From: DASRAP01 sp964503275
GTDB taxonomy: Bacteria > Gemmatimonadota > Gemmatimonadetes > Gemmatimonadales > Gemmatimonadaceae
Reading direction: 5' to 3'
DNA length: 64,000 bases
NCBI GenBank assembly: GCA_964503275.1
Contig: CAZCZO010000006.1
Location: 1 to 64,000, forward strand
The position numbers were made by a program, and so were the translations under genes. How positions within the stretch are numbered: the first letter of the stretch is position 1; every line of letters starts with the position of its first letter. Below are positions 1-9,849 of this stretch, piece by piece. The notes beneath the pieces were generated by a model. It had not been told where the DNA came from, ran no database searches, and saw only the letters and a list, made by a program, of their open reading frames with translations.

Positions 1-1493
<1,493 letters not shown>

Positions 1494-1516
1494 GGCGGGC
1501 CGACACGTGGGCTGCG

Positions 1517-1547
1517 AGGGGTGACCGGGGGCAACCTTGGCACCCCT
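1517..1547 (+). terminator. possible terminator after clpC
   Basis: AGGGGTG (1517-1523) pairs with CACCCCT (1541-1547), a 7-base stem that can be extended by two pairs with a bulge. There is no T tract, and a TATAAT box follows almost at once. It would separate clpC from bamA. It could also be chance pairing in GC-rich DNA. Confidence 0.35.
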
Positions 1548-1561
1548 CCGGCGTGTATAAT
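1537..1561 (+). promoter_or_regulatory. bamA promoter with -10 six bases before the ATG
   Basis: A perfect TATAAT (1556-1561) is followed by six bases and then the bamA ATG at 1568, so the expected transcription start is at or beside the A of the start codon. No Shine-Dalgarno sequence is present. The best -35 candidate, TTGGCA (1537-1542), sits only 13 bases upstream and is poor. The layout matches the TANNNT-N6-ATG arrangement known for leaderless mRNAs in some phyla. Confidence 0.5.
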
Positions 1562-1567
1562 TACGGG

Positions 1568-3988
1568 ATGTCTTGGATTTTTCGTGCACTCGTCGGAGTG
1601 CTGGTGCTCTTGCCCGCCGGGACCGTGAGGGCGCAGGCCGGTGGCGACGACCCCTGCCTGCGGCCGGACTCCGTGGTCGTGCGTGGATTGCGGCGGGTCA
1701 CGGCGGCCGAGGCCGTCTCGCAAACGGGACTGGTCCGTGGGCAGGAACTGAGCGTGCCGGTCGTCCAGCGGGCGGTCAAGGCGCTGTACGAGAGCGGACA
1801 CTTCTCGAATGTCGCGGTGACCTGCGAGGTGCTCAGCGGGAGTTCCGCGCGGCTGGTCTTCGCCCTCGTCGAACACCCGATCCTCGCGAGTCTCGAGGTC
1901 GTCGGGCCGGAGCGAGTGTCGGCGCGCGCGGTGAATGACCGGGTGGAGTTGTTCCTGCGGCGGCCGGTCGATCCGTCGCTGGTCGCCCGCGCGGTCACGC
2001 GCATCGATTCCCTCTACGAGGCGAACGGCTACTACCTGACGCGGATCGTTCCCGAGACCACCTGGGTCGACACATCGGCCATCGGGCTGACGTTCCGCGT
2101 GGACGAAGGCCGTCGCCTCGCGATCAGTCAAGTCCTGTTCACGGGCAATCGGGTCGCGAGCCCGCGCGAGCTTGCCAAGGCGATGAAGACCAAGCCGGAG
2201 GGCTTCTGGTGGTTCCGCAAGGGTGAGTACGATGAGGATCAGTACATCGCCGACCTCGGGGAACGGCTCCCGCAGTGGTACGCCGAGCGGGGCTTCATTG
2301 ACTTCCAGATCCGTCAGGATTCCTTGCGCGTCGACCGCGACCTCGGGAAGGGGGTCATCTCGGTCGACCTCGACGAGGGACCTGCGTACGCGGTCGGCAC
2401 GTTCACGCTGAACGGGAACCGCCATTTCCGCGACGAGGATCTGCGTCGCTTCTTCCCGTTCGGCGATGCCGGACCCACGCTCACCGAGCGCGCGCTGAAC
2501 CTGGTGCGGGGCAAGACCTACGACCCGGACCGCTTCGATCGATCGCGCTGGGAGGCGGCCGTAGATAACATCCGCGGTGCTTACCAGAACGACGGTTATA
2601 TCTACGCGCAGATCGATCCCGTCATCGAGCGGAGCATGCGGTCCGACTCGACGCCCGTGGTGAATATGCGCCTGGAGATCACCGAGCGGACGCCGGCGAT
2701 CGTCAATCGGGTGGATGTGGTCGGGAACGACTACACGGTCGACGATTGCATCCGCAGCGCGATCCAGCTCATCCCCGGCGGGGTCTTCAGCCGGGACCGG
2801 CTCATCCGGAGCTTCCAGAACCTCAACAACATGGGGTTCTTCGAGCCGCTCCGTGAACCGCGGACGGACCCCGATGACAACGGCGACCTGGACGTCACGT
2901 TCGAGCTCAAGGAGAAGCAGACCGGGAACATCAATTTCGGTGCGTCCATGGGGCAGGGCGTCGGCATCGGCGGATTCATCGGCCTCGAGCAACCGAACCT
3001 GTTCGGCCGGTGCAAGCGTGGTACCCTGAACTGGCAGTACGGGCGCTTCATCAACGACTTCAATCTGGCCTACACGGACCCGTCGATCCGCATGTCGCCG
3101 TACTCGGGCACGGTGAGCGTGTACCGGTCGCAGGCCCGGTTCCAGATCGCGGATCTCGGGCAATCGACCCGTATCGGCGGGTCCGCGCGCGTCGGGTTCC
3201 CGGTGCCGGGGTCGTACTACACGCGCGTGTTCGTGGGCTACACGGGCGAGGCCGTGCAGTTCGGCAGTGGCGGCCTCCTCGGCACCGTCCAGTCGGCCGA
3301 GGACTGCCGGAACTGCACCCGGTCGTCGATCGCGGTCGACCTCACCAGGGATCTGCGAGTCGGGTTGCCGTTTCCCACCAGCGGCTCGCTCCAGCAGTTC
3401 TCCGCACAGTTCAACGGTGGCCCCTTGGGCGGCACGGCGAACTTCCAGCGCTACACGGCGGAGACGCGGGCGTTCGTGCCCTTGCGGGCGTTCGGCGGGA
3501 CGCGCCCTGGGTCGCAGCCCATCGAGCTGACCATGGGCTTGTCGACGAGAGCGGGGGCCACGATGGGCAACACCGGTCCGTTCTTCTTCTCCCAGCGGTT
3601 CGCACTGGGCGGCGTGCAGTTCGGTGAGCCGCTGCGCGGCTATCCTGAGTTCTCCATCACCCCGCGTGGCTTCCTCGCCGGCACGGGAACTTTCAATGCC
3701 CAGCGGGAGTCTTTCGGGAGTGCATTCTTCGTCTCGACCGTCGAGGTCGGGATCCGGTTCAACTCGCAGTTCTACCTGAATGCCTTCTACGACGCGGGCA
3801 ATGTGTGGGAGCGTCCGCAGGAGTTCGACCCGACCCGCCTGTTCCGTGGCGCGGGCATCGGTCTGAGCACCGTGACGCCCTTGGGTCCGCTCGGTCTCGA
3901 CTGGGCCTACGGGTTCGACCGCCTCGACGCGCTCGGCCGCCGCGACCCGCAATTCCAGCTACATTTCAGGCTGGGCCAGTTGTTCTAA
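1568..3988 (+). CDS. bamA: outer membrane protein assembly factor BamA
   Basis: Omp85-family protein that folds and inserts beta-barrel proteins into the outer membrane. The 806-residue product has a Sec signal peptide (about residues 1-23, ending VRAQ). Periplasmic POTRA repeats follow, recognisable from FKV/VFTGNRVASPRELAKAM and FTLNGNRHFRDEDL segments, and then a C-terminal 16-strand barrel. The barrel includes a GGFIGLEQPNLFGRCKRG segment, and the protein ends in an aromatic LGQLF, as expected of a barrel C-terminus. The ATG at 1568 is chosen because the signal peptide follows directly; the frame is open upstream into clpC. It starts a long envelope-gene run, and the ompH-like gene follows immediately. 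Confidence 0.95.
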   Translation: MSWIFRALVGVLVLLPAGTVRAQAGGDDPCLRPDSVVVRGLRRVTAAEAVSQTGLVRGQELSVPVVQRAVKALYESGHFSNVAVTCEVLSGSSARLVFALVEHPILASLEVVGPERVSARAVNDRVELFLRRPVDPSLVARAVTRIDSLYEANGYYLTRIVPETTWVDTSAIGLTFRVDEGRRLAISQVLFTGNRVASPRELAKAMKTKPEGFWWFRKGEYDEDQYIADLGERLPQWYAERGFIDFQIRQDSLRVDRDLGKGVISVDLDEGPAYAVGTFTLNGNRHFRDEDLRRFFPFGDAGPTLTERALNLVRGKTYDPDRFDRSRWEAAVDNIRGAYQNDGYIYAQIDPVIERSMRSDSTPVVNMRLEITERTPAIVNRVDVVGNDYTVDDCIRSAIQLIPGGVFSRDRLIRSFQNLNNMGFFEPLREPRTDPDDNGDLDVTFELKEKQTGNINFGASMGQGVGIGGFIGLEQPNLFGRCKRGTLNWQYGRFINDFNLAYTDPSIRMSPYSGTVSVYRSQARFQIADLGQSTRIGGSARVGFPVPGSYYTRVFVGYTGEAVQFGSGGLLGTVQSAEDCRNCTRSSIAVDLTRDLRVGLPFPTSGSLQQFSAQFNGGPLGGTANFQRYTAETRAFVPLRAFGGTRPGSQPIELTMGLSTRAGATMGNTGPFFFSQRFALGGVQFGEPLRGYPEFSITPRGFLAGTGTFNAQRESFGSAFFVSTVEVGIRFNSQFYLNAFYDAGNVWERPQEFDPTRLFRGAGIGLSTVTPLGPLGLDWAYGFDRLDALGRRDPQFQLHFRLGQLF

Positions 3989-4014
3989 TGTCAATCCGAT
4001 CGGGAGTATTCGTC

Positions 4015-4656
4015 GTGAGCGGTACCTTTCGCGCGGCGCTCGTCGCGCTTGCGGCGGTCACCTTGGCCGCACCCGTCGCCGCGCAGACGCCGGCCTTCAA
4101 GGTCGCGGTGCTCGATTCGCGCGTCCTCCTCGACGGCGCACCCGGGAAGGCGGAGGCCTCCGCCGCTTGGGATCGCGAGTTCCGGCAGATGCAGGCGGAG
4201 GCGGGGCGCATGGGCGACTCGCTCAACGTCATGATCCAGGAGTATCAAAAGGTCGAGGCGACCCTCTCGCCGGCCCAGCGGGAGGAGCGCCAAAAGGCCC
4301 TCCGCGACAAGGAAACGGAGTTCCGGCGCCGCACGCAGGAGTTGGAGGACCGAGCATCGACGCGCCAGGCCGAGCTCCTCCAACCGATGATCGAGCTGGT
4401 CAACAAGGTGATCCAGGACGTGCGCAACGAGGACAACTACACGTTGATCTTCGACCTGGCCTCGGACGACAACCCGCTCGTCGCGTTCGACCGCAATCTC
4501 GACATCACGCCGCGCGTGCTCGCCAAGGTGCGCCAGCAGCCCGCGCCGCCGGTCAAGGAAGCCGCCGCGAAGCCGGCGGCCGCGCAGACGCCGCCCCCGG
4601 CTGGTCCGACCAGCGCAGCGGGTGCCGGCGTTCGTCGCGTTCCCCCGCCGCGCTGA
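4015..4656 (+). CDS. OmpH/Skp-family periplasmic chaperone
   Basis: Periplasmic holdase thought to protect outer-membrane proteins on their way to BamA, the usual partner next door. The product has a signal peptide (AALVALAAVTLAAPVAAQ) and then the OmpH start FKVAVLDSRVLLDGAPGKAEA. A long charged coiled coil follows with RQMQAEAGRM, KEREER-type and KETEFRRRTQELEDRAS heptads, then a Pro/Ala-rich tail. GTG 4015 is preferred because GGGAG (4002-4006) lies 8 bases upstream. An ATG at 3988 overlapping the bamA stop (TAATG) is in frame and would add nine residues. It precedes lpxD, as in the classical bamA-skp-lpxD order. Confidence 0.85.
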   Translation: MSGTFRAALVALAAVTLAAPVAAQTPAFKVAVLDSRVLLDGAPGKAEASAAWDREFRQMQAEAGRMGDSLNVMIQEYQKVEATLSPAQREERQKALRDKETEFRRRTQELEDRASTRQAELLQPMIELVNKVIQDVRNEDNYTLIFDLASDDNPLVAFDRNLDITPRVLAKVRQQPAPPVKEAAAKPAAAQTPPPAGPTSAAGAGVRRVPPPR

Positions 4657-4658
4657 GC

Positions 4659-5708
4659 TTGGTCGACGCGGTCGGCAAGGGCGCGGTCCGTCTGACGGCA
4701 TCGCAGATCGCCGACCTGGTCGGCGGTCGCGTCGAGGGGGACGCGGCGCATGAGGTCTCGGGTGTGGCGCCGCTGGATCGTGCGACATCCGGGACTTTGT
4801 CGTTCCTGGCGGAGTCGCGGTACAGCGCCGCTGCGGCGGCCACGGGTGCCTCGATCGTGCTCGTCACGGAGCGGCTCGCCGAGCACGTGGGGCACGTGCC
4901 AGCCCGGGTGATCGTCGCCGCACCGCATCAGGCCTTGGCGGCCGTGCTGCCCGCGCTGTATCCGCCTGCGGCGCCCTCGCGGTCCATCCACCCGACCGCC
5001 GTGATCGGCGCCGATGTCGTCTTGGGGGACGGCGTGAGCATCGAGGCCTTCGCCGTGGTCGGAGATGGGTGTCGCCTCGGCGACGGGGCGTGGATCGGGC
5101 CGCATGTCGTGCTGGGGGACGGGGTGAAGGTGGGGGGGCAGTCGAAGTTGGTCGCCCACGTCGTCTGCTATCCTGGGACGCGCCTCGGCGACCGCGTCCT
5201 GGTCCATGCGGGGGCGCGCATCGGCAGTGATGGGTTCGGCTTCGTGTTCGCGGACGGGATGCATCGCAAGATCGCGCATGTCGGCGGGTGCGTGATCGGG
5301 GACGATGTCGAGATCGGGGCCAACTGCACCATCGACCGCGGCAGCGTCGGGGACACCGAGATCGGCGCGGGCACTAAGCTGGACAATCTGGTCCATGTCG
5401 CCCACAATGTGCGCATCGGTCGCGGCTGCCTGCTCATGGCGCAGGTCGGCGTTGCGGGGTCGGCGATCATCGACGATGGCGTCATCTTGGCGGGCCAGTC
5501 CGGTGTCGTGGGGCACGTCCGGATCGGCCGCGCCGCGCGCATCGGTGCACAGTCCGGGGTGCTGACGAACGTGCCGGCGGGCGAAACGTGGTCGGGATTC
5601 CCGGCGCGTCCGCACAAGGAGACCCTGCGGGGCTACGCGGCGGTCCGACGATTGCCCGGCGTCGTGGGTCCGGCGTCCGCCGTCGATCGCGAGCCGACGC
5701 CACCATGA
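4659..5708 (+). CDS. lpxD: UDP-3-O-(3-hydroxyacyl)glucosamine N-acyltransferase LpxD
   Basis: Adds the second hydroxyacyl chain from acyl-ACP to UDP-3-O-acylglucosamine in lipid A synthesis. The N-terminal uridine-binding domain (RLTASQIADLVGGRVEG, then SGTLSFLAESRY) leads into a left-handed parallel beta helix of hexapeptide repeats (HPTAVIGADVVLGDGVSIEAF onward). It contains the LpxD signature RIGSDGFGF and the catalytic-region NCTIDRGSVGDTEIG. The TTG at 4659, two bases after the previous stop, gives 349 residues, close to the usual length. There is no good Shine-Dalgarno sequence, so translation probably couples to the upstream gene. It overlaps the next gene at ATGA. Confidence 0.93.
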   Translation: MVDAVGKGAVRLTASQIADLVGGRVEGDAAHEVSGVAPLDRATSGTLSFLAESRYSAAAAATGASIVLVTERLAEHVGHVPARVIVAAPHQALAAVLPALYPPAAPSRSIHPTAVIGADVVLGDGVSIEAFAVVGDGCRLGDGAWIGPHVVLGDGVKVGGQSKLVAHVVCYPGTRLGDRVLVHAGARIGSDGFGFVFADGMHRKIAHVGGCVIGDDVEIGANCTIDRGSVGDTEIGAGTKLDNLVHVAHNVRIGRGCLLMAQVGVAGSAIIDDGVILAGQSGVVGHVRIGRAARIGAQSGVLTNVPAGETWSGFPARPHKETLRGYAAVRRLPGVVGPASAVDREPTPP

Positions 5709-6979
5709 GCTGGCGCCGACGCACCATCGCCGGGCGCGCCACCGTCGAGGGCATCGGGCTGCATCTGGGGCGTCCGTGTGCCCTGACCTTCGCCCCAGCA
5801 CCGGCGGGCGCGGGGGTCCATTTCGTGCGGACCGATACGCCCGCGCGGGAGCGGATCCCGGCGTCGGTGCGGGTCGCGCAGGAAGTCCAGCGCCGGACAC
5901 AGCTCGGTCAGGGTGACGAGGCGCTGCACACGGTCGAGCACGTGCTCGCGGCGGTGTCGGGGCTGCAGCTCGATGACCTGGACATCGAGATGACCGGTCC
6001 CGAGCCGCCCATCATGGATGGAAGCGCGTCGGCGTTCGTCACGGCGCTGCAGGCCTGTGGGGTGGTGCTCCAGCAGGGGCAGCCCGCCGAGCTGGTCATC
6101 CGGTCGCCGTTCCGCATGGTCGACGGCGAGTCCGAGTACGAAGCCACGCCTGGGAGCGGGCTGACCCTCGACGTGTGCATTAACTTTGCGCATCCGCTGA
6201 TCGGGACGCAGGCCGGGGTGTGGCAGGTGACGCCGGAATGCTTCGAGTCCGAACTGGCGTCCGCGCGGACGTTCGGCTTCGTGCACGAGGTGGAGTCCCT
6301 GCGGGCGATGGGCTTGATCCAAGGAGCGACCACCGACAACGCGGTGGTCCTCGGGGCCGATGGGGTAGTCGATGGGGCGGTGCGCTGGCCTGACGAGTTC
6401 GTGCGCCACAAGGCGCTCGACCTGCTGGGTGATCTGGCGCTGGCGGGGCGTCGCGTGCGCGGCCGGATCCGCGCCGTCCGGCCGAGTCACCGCGGGACCG
6501 TCCGATTCGTGAGAGAACTGGTGCAGCGCTTCGCGCTGGAGGGGCCGATGATGGGAATCGAAGAGATCATGCAGGTGCTGCCGCACCGCTATCCGTTCCT
6601 GCTCGTCGATCGGATCGTCGAGATCGAGGAGAAGAAGCGGATCGTCGGCGTGAAGAACGTGACGATCAACGAGCCGTTCTTCCAAGGGCATTTCCCCGGG
6701 CATCCGATCATGCCCGGTGTGCTGATCATCGAATCGATGGCGCAGATCGGTGGCATGCTGCTGATGGGCACCGTCGATGATCCCGAGAGCAAGGTCGTGT
6801 ACTTCATGTCGCTGGACAACGTCAAGTTCCGCCGGCCCGTGAAGCCCGGTGATCAGTTGCGCTGCGAGCTCGAATTGGTGCAGGTGCGCGGGATGGTGTG
6901 CAAGATGCGCGGCGTCGCGACGGTCGATGGCACGGTGGTCGCGGAAGCGGACATGGCGGCCATGGTGCGCGAGCGGTGA
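5705..6979 (+). CDS. lpxC-fabZ: bifunctional LpxC deacetylase / FabZ 3-hydroxyacyl-ACP dehydratase
   Basis: A single 424-residue protein. Residues 1 to about 275 are UDP-3-O-acyl-GlcNAc deacetylase, the committed step of lipid A. The zinc ligands are visible as H79 (HTVEHVLAA) and H235/D239 (HKALDLLGD). From about residue 282 (MGIEEIMQVLPHRYPFLLVD) it is a hotdog-fold FabZ with catalytic H329 (FFQGHFPGHPIMPG) and E343 (IIESMAQIGG). The fusion ties the enzyme that consumes hydroxyacyl precursors on the lipid A side to the dehydratase that diverts hydroxyacyl-ACP into chain elongation. The same fusion is known in Bacteroidota and related groups. An internal ATG at 6548 could in principle give free FabZ. 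The ATG at 5705 overlaps the lpxD stop. Confidence 0.95.
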   Translation: MSWRRRTIAGRATVEGIGLHLGRPCALTFAPAPAGAGVHFVRTDTPARERIPASVRVAQEVQRRTQLGQGDEALHTVEHVLAAVSGLQLDDLDIEMTGPEPPIMDGSASAFVTALQACGVVLQQGQPAELVIRSPFRMVDGESEYEATPGSGLTLDVCINFAHPLIGTQAGVWQVTPECFESELASARTFGFVHEVESLRAMGLIQGATTDNAVVLGADGVVDGAVRWPDEFVRHKALDLLGDLALAGRRVRGRIRAVRPSHRGTVRFVRELVQRFALEGPMMGIEEIMQVLPHRYPFLLVDRIVEIEEKKRIVGVKNVTINEPFFQGHFPGHPIMPGVLIIESMAQIGGMLLMGTVDDPESKVVYFMSLDNVKFRRPVKPGDQLRCELELVQVRGMVCKMRGVATVDGTVVAEADMAAMVRER

Positions 6980-7752
6980 GCGCATCCATCCATCCGACGG
7001 CGATCGTCGATCCCAGCGCGACGCTGGGGCAGGAGGTCTCGATCGGTCCCGGCGCGATCGTCGGGCCGCAGTGCACCCTGGGCGACGGCGTGGTGCTCGG
7101 CCCACGTGCCGTGCTCGAGCGGAACGTGCGCCTGGCCGAGGGCGTGCGGATCGGCATCGGTTCGGTGATCGGCGGCGACCCACAGGATCTCAAGTGGCGC
7201 GGAGAGGAGACCTGGGTGGAGATCGGCCCTCGGAGCGTGGTGCGAGAGTACGCGACCATCAACCGCGCCACTTCGCATTCGTGGGTGACGCGGGTCGGTG
7301 CCGACTGTTTCATCATGTCCTACGTGCATTTGGCGCATGACTGCGTCCTCGGCGACGGGGTCCTGATCTCGAATGCGACGCAGCTCGCCGGGCACGTCGT
7401 GGTGGAGGACCGGGCCATCATCTCGGGACTCTGTGCGTTCCATCAGTTCGTGCGGGTCGGGCGGCACGCCTTCGTGGGGGGCTGTTCGCGGGTGGCGAAG
7501 GACGTGCCGCCGTATGTGAAGGCGGTCGGCAATCCGGTCAAGCTCTACGGGCTGAACAGCGTCGGGCTGCAGCGGAGCGGCTTCGACGACGCGACGTTGC
7601 GCGATCTCAAGCGCGCGTATCGCCTCTGCTTCAACTCGGACCTGAATCTGTCGCAAGCCATGACGCGTGCCCGCGAGGAACTCCCCGAGGGCGCCGAGGT
7701 CGGGTTCTTCCTCGGCTTCCTTGAGCAGAGCGCCCGCGGAGTGGTCACGTGA
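6976..7752 (+). CDS. lpxA: acyl-ACP:UDP-GlcNAc O-acyltransferase LpxA
   Basis: First enzyme of lipid A synthesis, transferring a 3-hydroxyacyl chain to position 3 of UDP-GlcNAc. The 258-residue product begins SASIHPTAIVDPSATLG and runs through hexapeptide repeats. These include the LpxA signature GGDPQDLKWRGEETWVEIG and the MSYVHLAHDCVLGDGVLIS segment, which holds the catalytic histidine region. A helical C-terminal domain ends the protein. The GTG at 6976 overlaps the fabZ stop in a GTGA and puts the family start in register. It lies between lpxC-fabZ and an oxidoreductase gene. Confidence 0.95.
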   Translation: MSASIHPTAIVDPSATLGQEVSIGPGAIVGPQCTLGDGVVLGPRAVLERNVRLAEGVRIGIGSVIGGDPQDLKWRGEETWVEIGPRSVVREYATINRATSHSWVTRVGADCFIMSYVHLAHDCVLGDGVLISNATQLAGHVVVEDRAIISGLCAFHQFVRVGRHAFVGGCSRVAKDVPPYVKAVGNPVKLYGLNSVGLQRSGFDDATLRDLKRAYRLCFNSDLNLSQAMTRAREELPEGAEVGFFLGFLEQSARGVVT

Positions 7753-8738
7753 GCGGGCCGGTCCGCGTCGGCGTCGCGGGGGCGGGGGCGCTCGGGTACC
7801 ACCACATCCGATTGCTGCGGGACCTCGACGGTGCGGTGTGCGCGGGGTTCTACGATGCCGATCCGGCGCGGGCCGCCCGGGTGGCGGGCGAGCTCGAGGT
7901 CTCGGCCTACGCCAGCCTGGATGGCCTGCTGGACGCCTGCGATGCGCTGTGCATCGTGGTCCCGACCTCCGCGCATGCGGCGGTCGCCCAAGCGGCGATC
8001 GCGCGCGGGAAGCATCTCCTCGTCGAGAAGCCCATCTGTGTGACGCTCGAGGAGGCGGATGGTCTGTTGGCCGCGGCCCGTGCCGCCGGGGTGCTGGTGC
8101 AGACCGGACACATCGAGCGCTTCAATCGTGCGCTGCGCGCCGCGATGCCCTATGTGGAGCATCCGCGCTTCTTGTCGTCGGAGCGTTTGGCGCCGTTCAA
8201 TCCGCGGGGCACCGACGTGGCCGTCGTGCTCGACCTGATGATCCATGACATCGACTTGGTGGCCACGCTCGTGGGGGCGCCGGTGACCGAGGTCCACGCC
8301 GTCGGTGTGCCCGTGCTGACGCCCAACGTCGACATCGCCAACGCACGCCTGGGCTTCGCCGATGGGGCGGTGGCGACCATCACCGCCAGTCGCGTCTCAC
8401 GCGAGCGCATGCGGAAGATCCGGCTCTTCCAGCGCAGTGGGTACCTGTCGCTGGACCTCGCCGCAGGCGTGGGCGAGTTCTATCGGCTTCGCGAGGATCT
8501 CGACCCGATGGCGCTGGCGGCGGCGGCCGCGCCGCCGACGATGGAGGCACTGGTCGAGATGATCCCGTTGTCGGCGCCCGAAGGCGAGCCGCTGCGCCTC
8601 GAGTTGCAGGCGTTCGTGGACGCCATCCGTGGTCGAGCCCCCGTCGTGGTCACGGGCGAGGATGGACGGGCAGCGCTCGCGACGGCACTGCGGATCATGG
8701 ATGCGATCGGTGCGCAGGGACTCCGACCGGGCGCCTGA
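7749..8738 (+). CDS. Gfo/Idh/MocA-family oxidoreductase, candidate UDP-GlcNAc 3-dehydrogenase (GnnA-like)
   Basis: NAD(P)-dependent sugar oxidoreductase. The N-terminal Rossmann segment is VGVAGAGALGYHHIRLL. The family EKP motif is in HLLVEKPICVTLEEADGL, and the C-terminal alpha/beta domain includes HDIDLVATLVGAPVTEVHAVG. Its place between lpxA and lpxB is the place where gnnA sits in Acidithiobacillus. There GnnA oxidises the 3-hydroxyl of UDP-GlcNAc so that GnnB can aminate it and lipid A gains an amide at position 3. No gnnB-type aminotransferase is present in the window, so the function is only suggested by context. GTG start in a GTGA overlap with lpxA. Confidence 0.8.
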   Translation: MSGPVRVGVAGAGALGYHHIRLLRDLDGAVCAGFYDADPARAARVAGELEVSAYASLDGLLDACDALCIVVPTSAHAAVAQAAIARGKHLLVEKPICVTLEEADGLLAAARAAGVLVQTGHIERFNRALRAAMPYVEHPRFLSSERLAPFNPRGTDVAVVLDLMIHDIDLVATLVGAPVTEVHAVGVPVLTPNVDIANARLGFADGAVATITASRVSRERMRKIRLFQRSGYLSLDLAAGVGEFYRLREDLDPMALAAAAAPPTMEALVEMIPLSAPEGEPLRLELQAFVDAIRGRAPVVVTGEDGRAALATALRIMDAIGAQGLRPGA

Positions 8739-9849
8739 ACTGTTCGTGGTGGCGGCCGAGGCCTCCGCCGACCTGCATGCGGCGGCCTTGGTCGAGGCCC
8801 TGCAGGCACGTCGGCCCGAGGTGCGCGTCAGTGGGATCGGTGGGGCACGGCTGCGCGCCCTGGGCATGACGATGCTCGAGCACAACGAGCACCTCGCAGT
8901 GATGGGGTTCGTCGAGGTGCTGCGTCATGTGCCCAAGCACTGGCAGCTCTTGCGACGGATCGACGCACGGCTCCGCAGCGGCACGATCGATCTCGTCGTG
9001 CTGCTGGACTATCCGGGGTTCAACATGAAGGTCGCGAGTCTCGCACGCGCGGCGGGGGTCCCGGTGCTCTATTACATCACGCCGCAGGTCTGGGCGTGGG
9101 GGAGCACGCGCCTGCCGGAGCTGGCGCGCATCGTCACCAAAGCCGCCTGCATCCTGCCCTTCGAGGAGTCGTTGCTCCGGGCGCACGGGATCGACGCCAC
9201 GTTCGTCGGTCACCCCCTGCTCGATCGCGCGCATGCCTTACCGACGCGCGCGGAGGCCCGCGTGCAGCTGCAGCTGCCTCCCGAGGGACCGGTGTTGGCC
9301 GTGTTCCCAGGGTCCCGGGCGCAAGAGCTGGCCCGGCACCTGCCGGATGCGATCGCCACCGCGCAGCAGGTGCGCGCGGCCCGGCCGGACGTGACGGTCG
9401 TCGTCGCCGGCGCGCCCACGGTCACGTTGCGCGACGACGATGTCCCCTTCCGCATCGTGCGCGCGTCGTCGTTCCCGGTGTTGCGCGCGGCGGACGCCGC
9501 GCTCTGCAAGAGCGGGACGACCACATTGGAGGCGGCCGTTGCCGATTGCCCGTTGGTGGTGGTCTATCGCACGCACCGCATCACGTATGCGCTGGCGCGG
9601 CGGGTGGTGCGGATCCCGCGGATCGGCCTGGTGAATGTCGTCGCGGACGAGGCCGTCGCCCCGGAGTTCGTGCAACGGGACTTCGCGCCGCCCGCCGTGG
9701 CCGCGGCGCTGCTCCCACTCCTGGATGCGGGCTCTGCGGCAAGAGCGACGATGCTGGCCGGCCTGGCCCACGTGCGCGCGAGACTGGGGAGTCCCGGCGC
9801 ATCCGCGCGGGTGGCGGCCATGGCCGATGCGATGTTGTCGGCGACGTGA
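8701..9849 (+). CDS. lpxB: lipid-A-disaccharide synthase LpxB
   Basis: GT19 glycosyltransferase that condenses UDP-2,3-diacylglucosamine with lipid X. The 382-residue product shows the family landmarks: FVVAAEASADLHAAALV at the N-terminus, then GIGGARLRALGM, VMGFVEVLRHVPK, DYPGFNMKVASLA and YYITPQVWAWGS. Further on are GHPLLDRAH, FPGSRAQELARHLP and the C-terminal KSGTTTLEAAVADCPLVVVYR. The ATG at 8701 overlaps the end of the oxidoreductase gene by 38 bases. A GTG at 8713 is an alternative. No LpxH or LpxI hydrolase gene is visible in the window. Confidence 0.94.
   Translation: MRSVRRDSDRAPELFVVAAEASADLHAAALVEALQARRPEVRVSGIGGARLRALGMTMLEHNEHLAVMGFVEVLRHVPKHWQLLRRIDARLRSGTIDLVVLLDYPGFNMKVASLARAAGVPVLYYITPQVWAWGSTRLPELARIVTKAACILPFEESLLRAHGIDATFVGHPLLDRAHALPTRAEARVQLQLPPEGPVLAVFPGSRAQELARHLPDAIATAQQVRAARPDVTVVVAGAPTVTLRDDDVPFRIVRASSFPVLRAADAALCKSGTTTLEAAVADCPLVVVYRTHRITYALARRVVRIPRIGLVNVVADEAVAPEFVQRDFAPPAVAAALLPLLDAGSAARATMLAGLAHVRARLGSPGASARVAAMADAMLSAT

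Noticed and set aside
8629..8700. An upstream start for lpxB
   Set aside because: Codons upstream of 8701 lie in the oxidoreductase gene and give an unrelated Arg/Ser-rich stretch.
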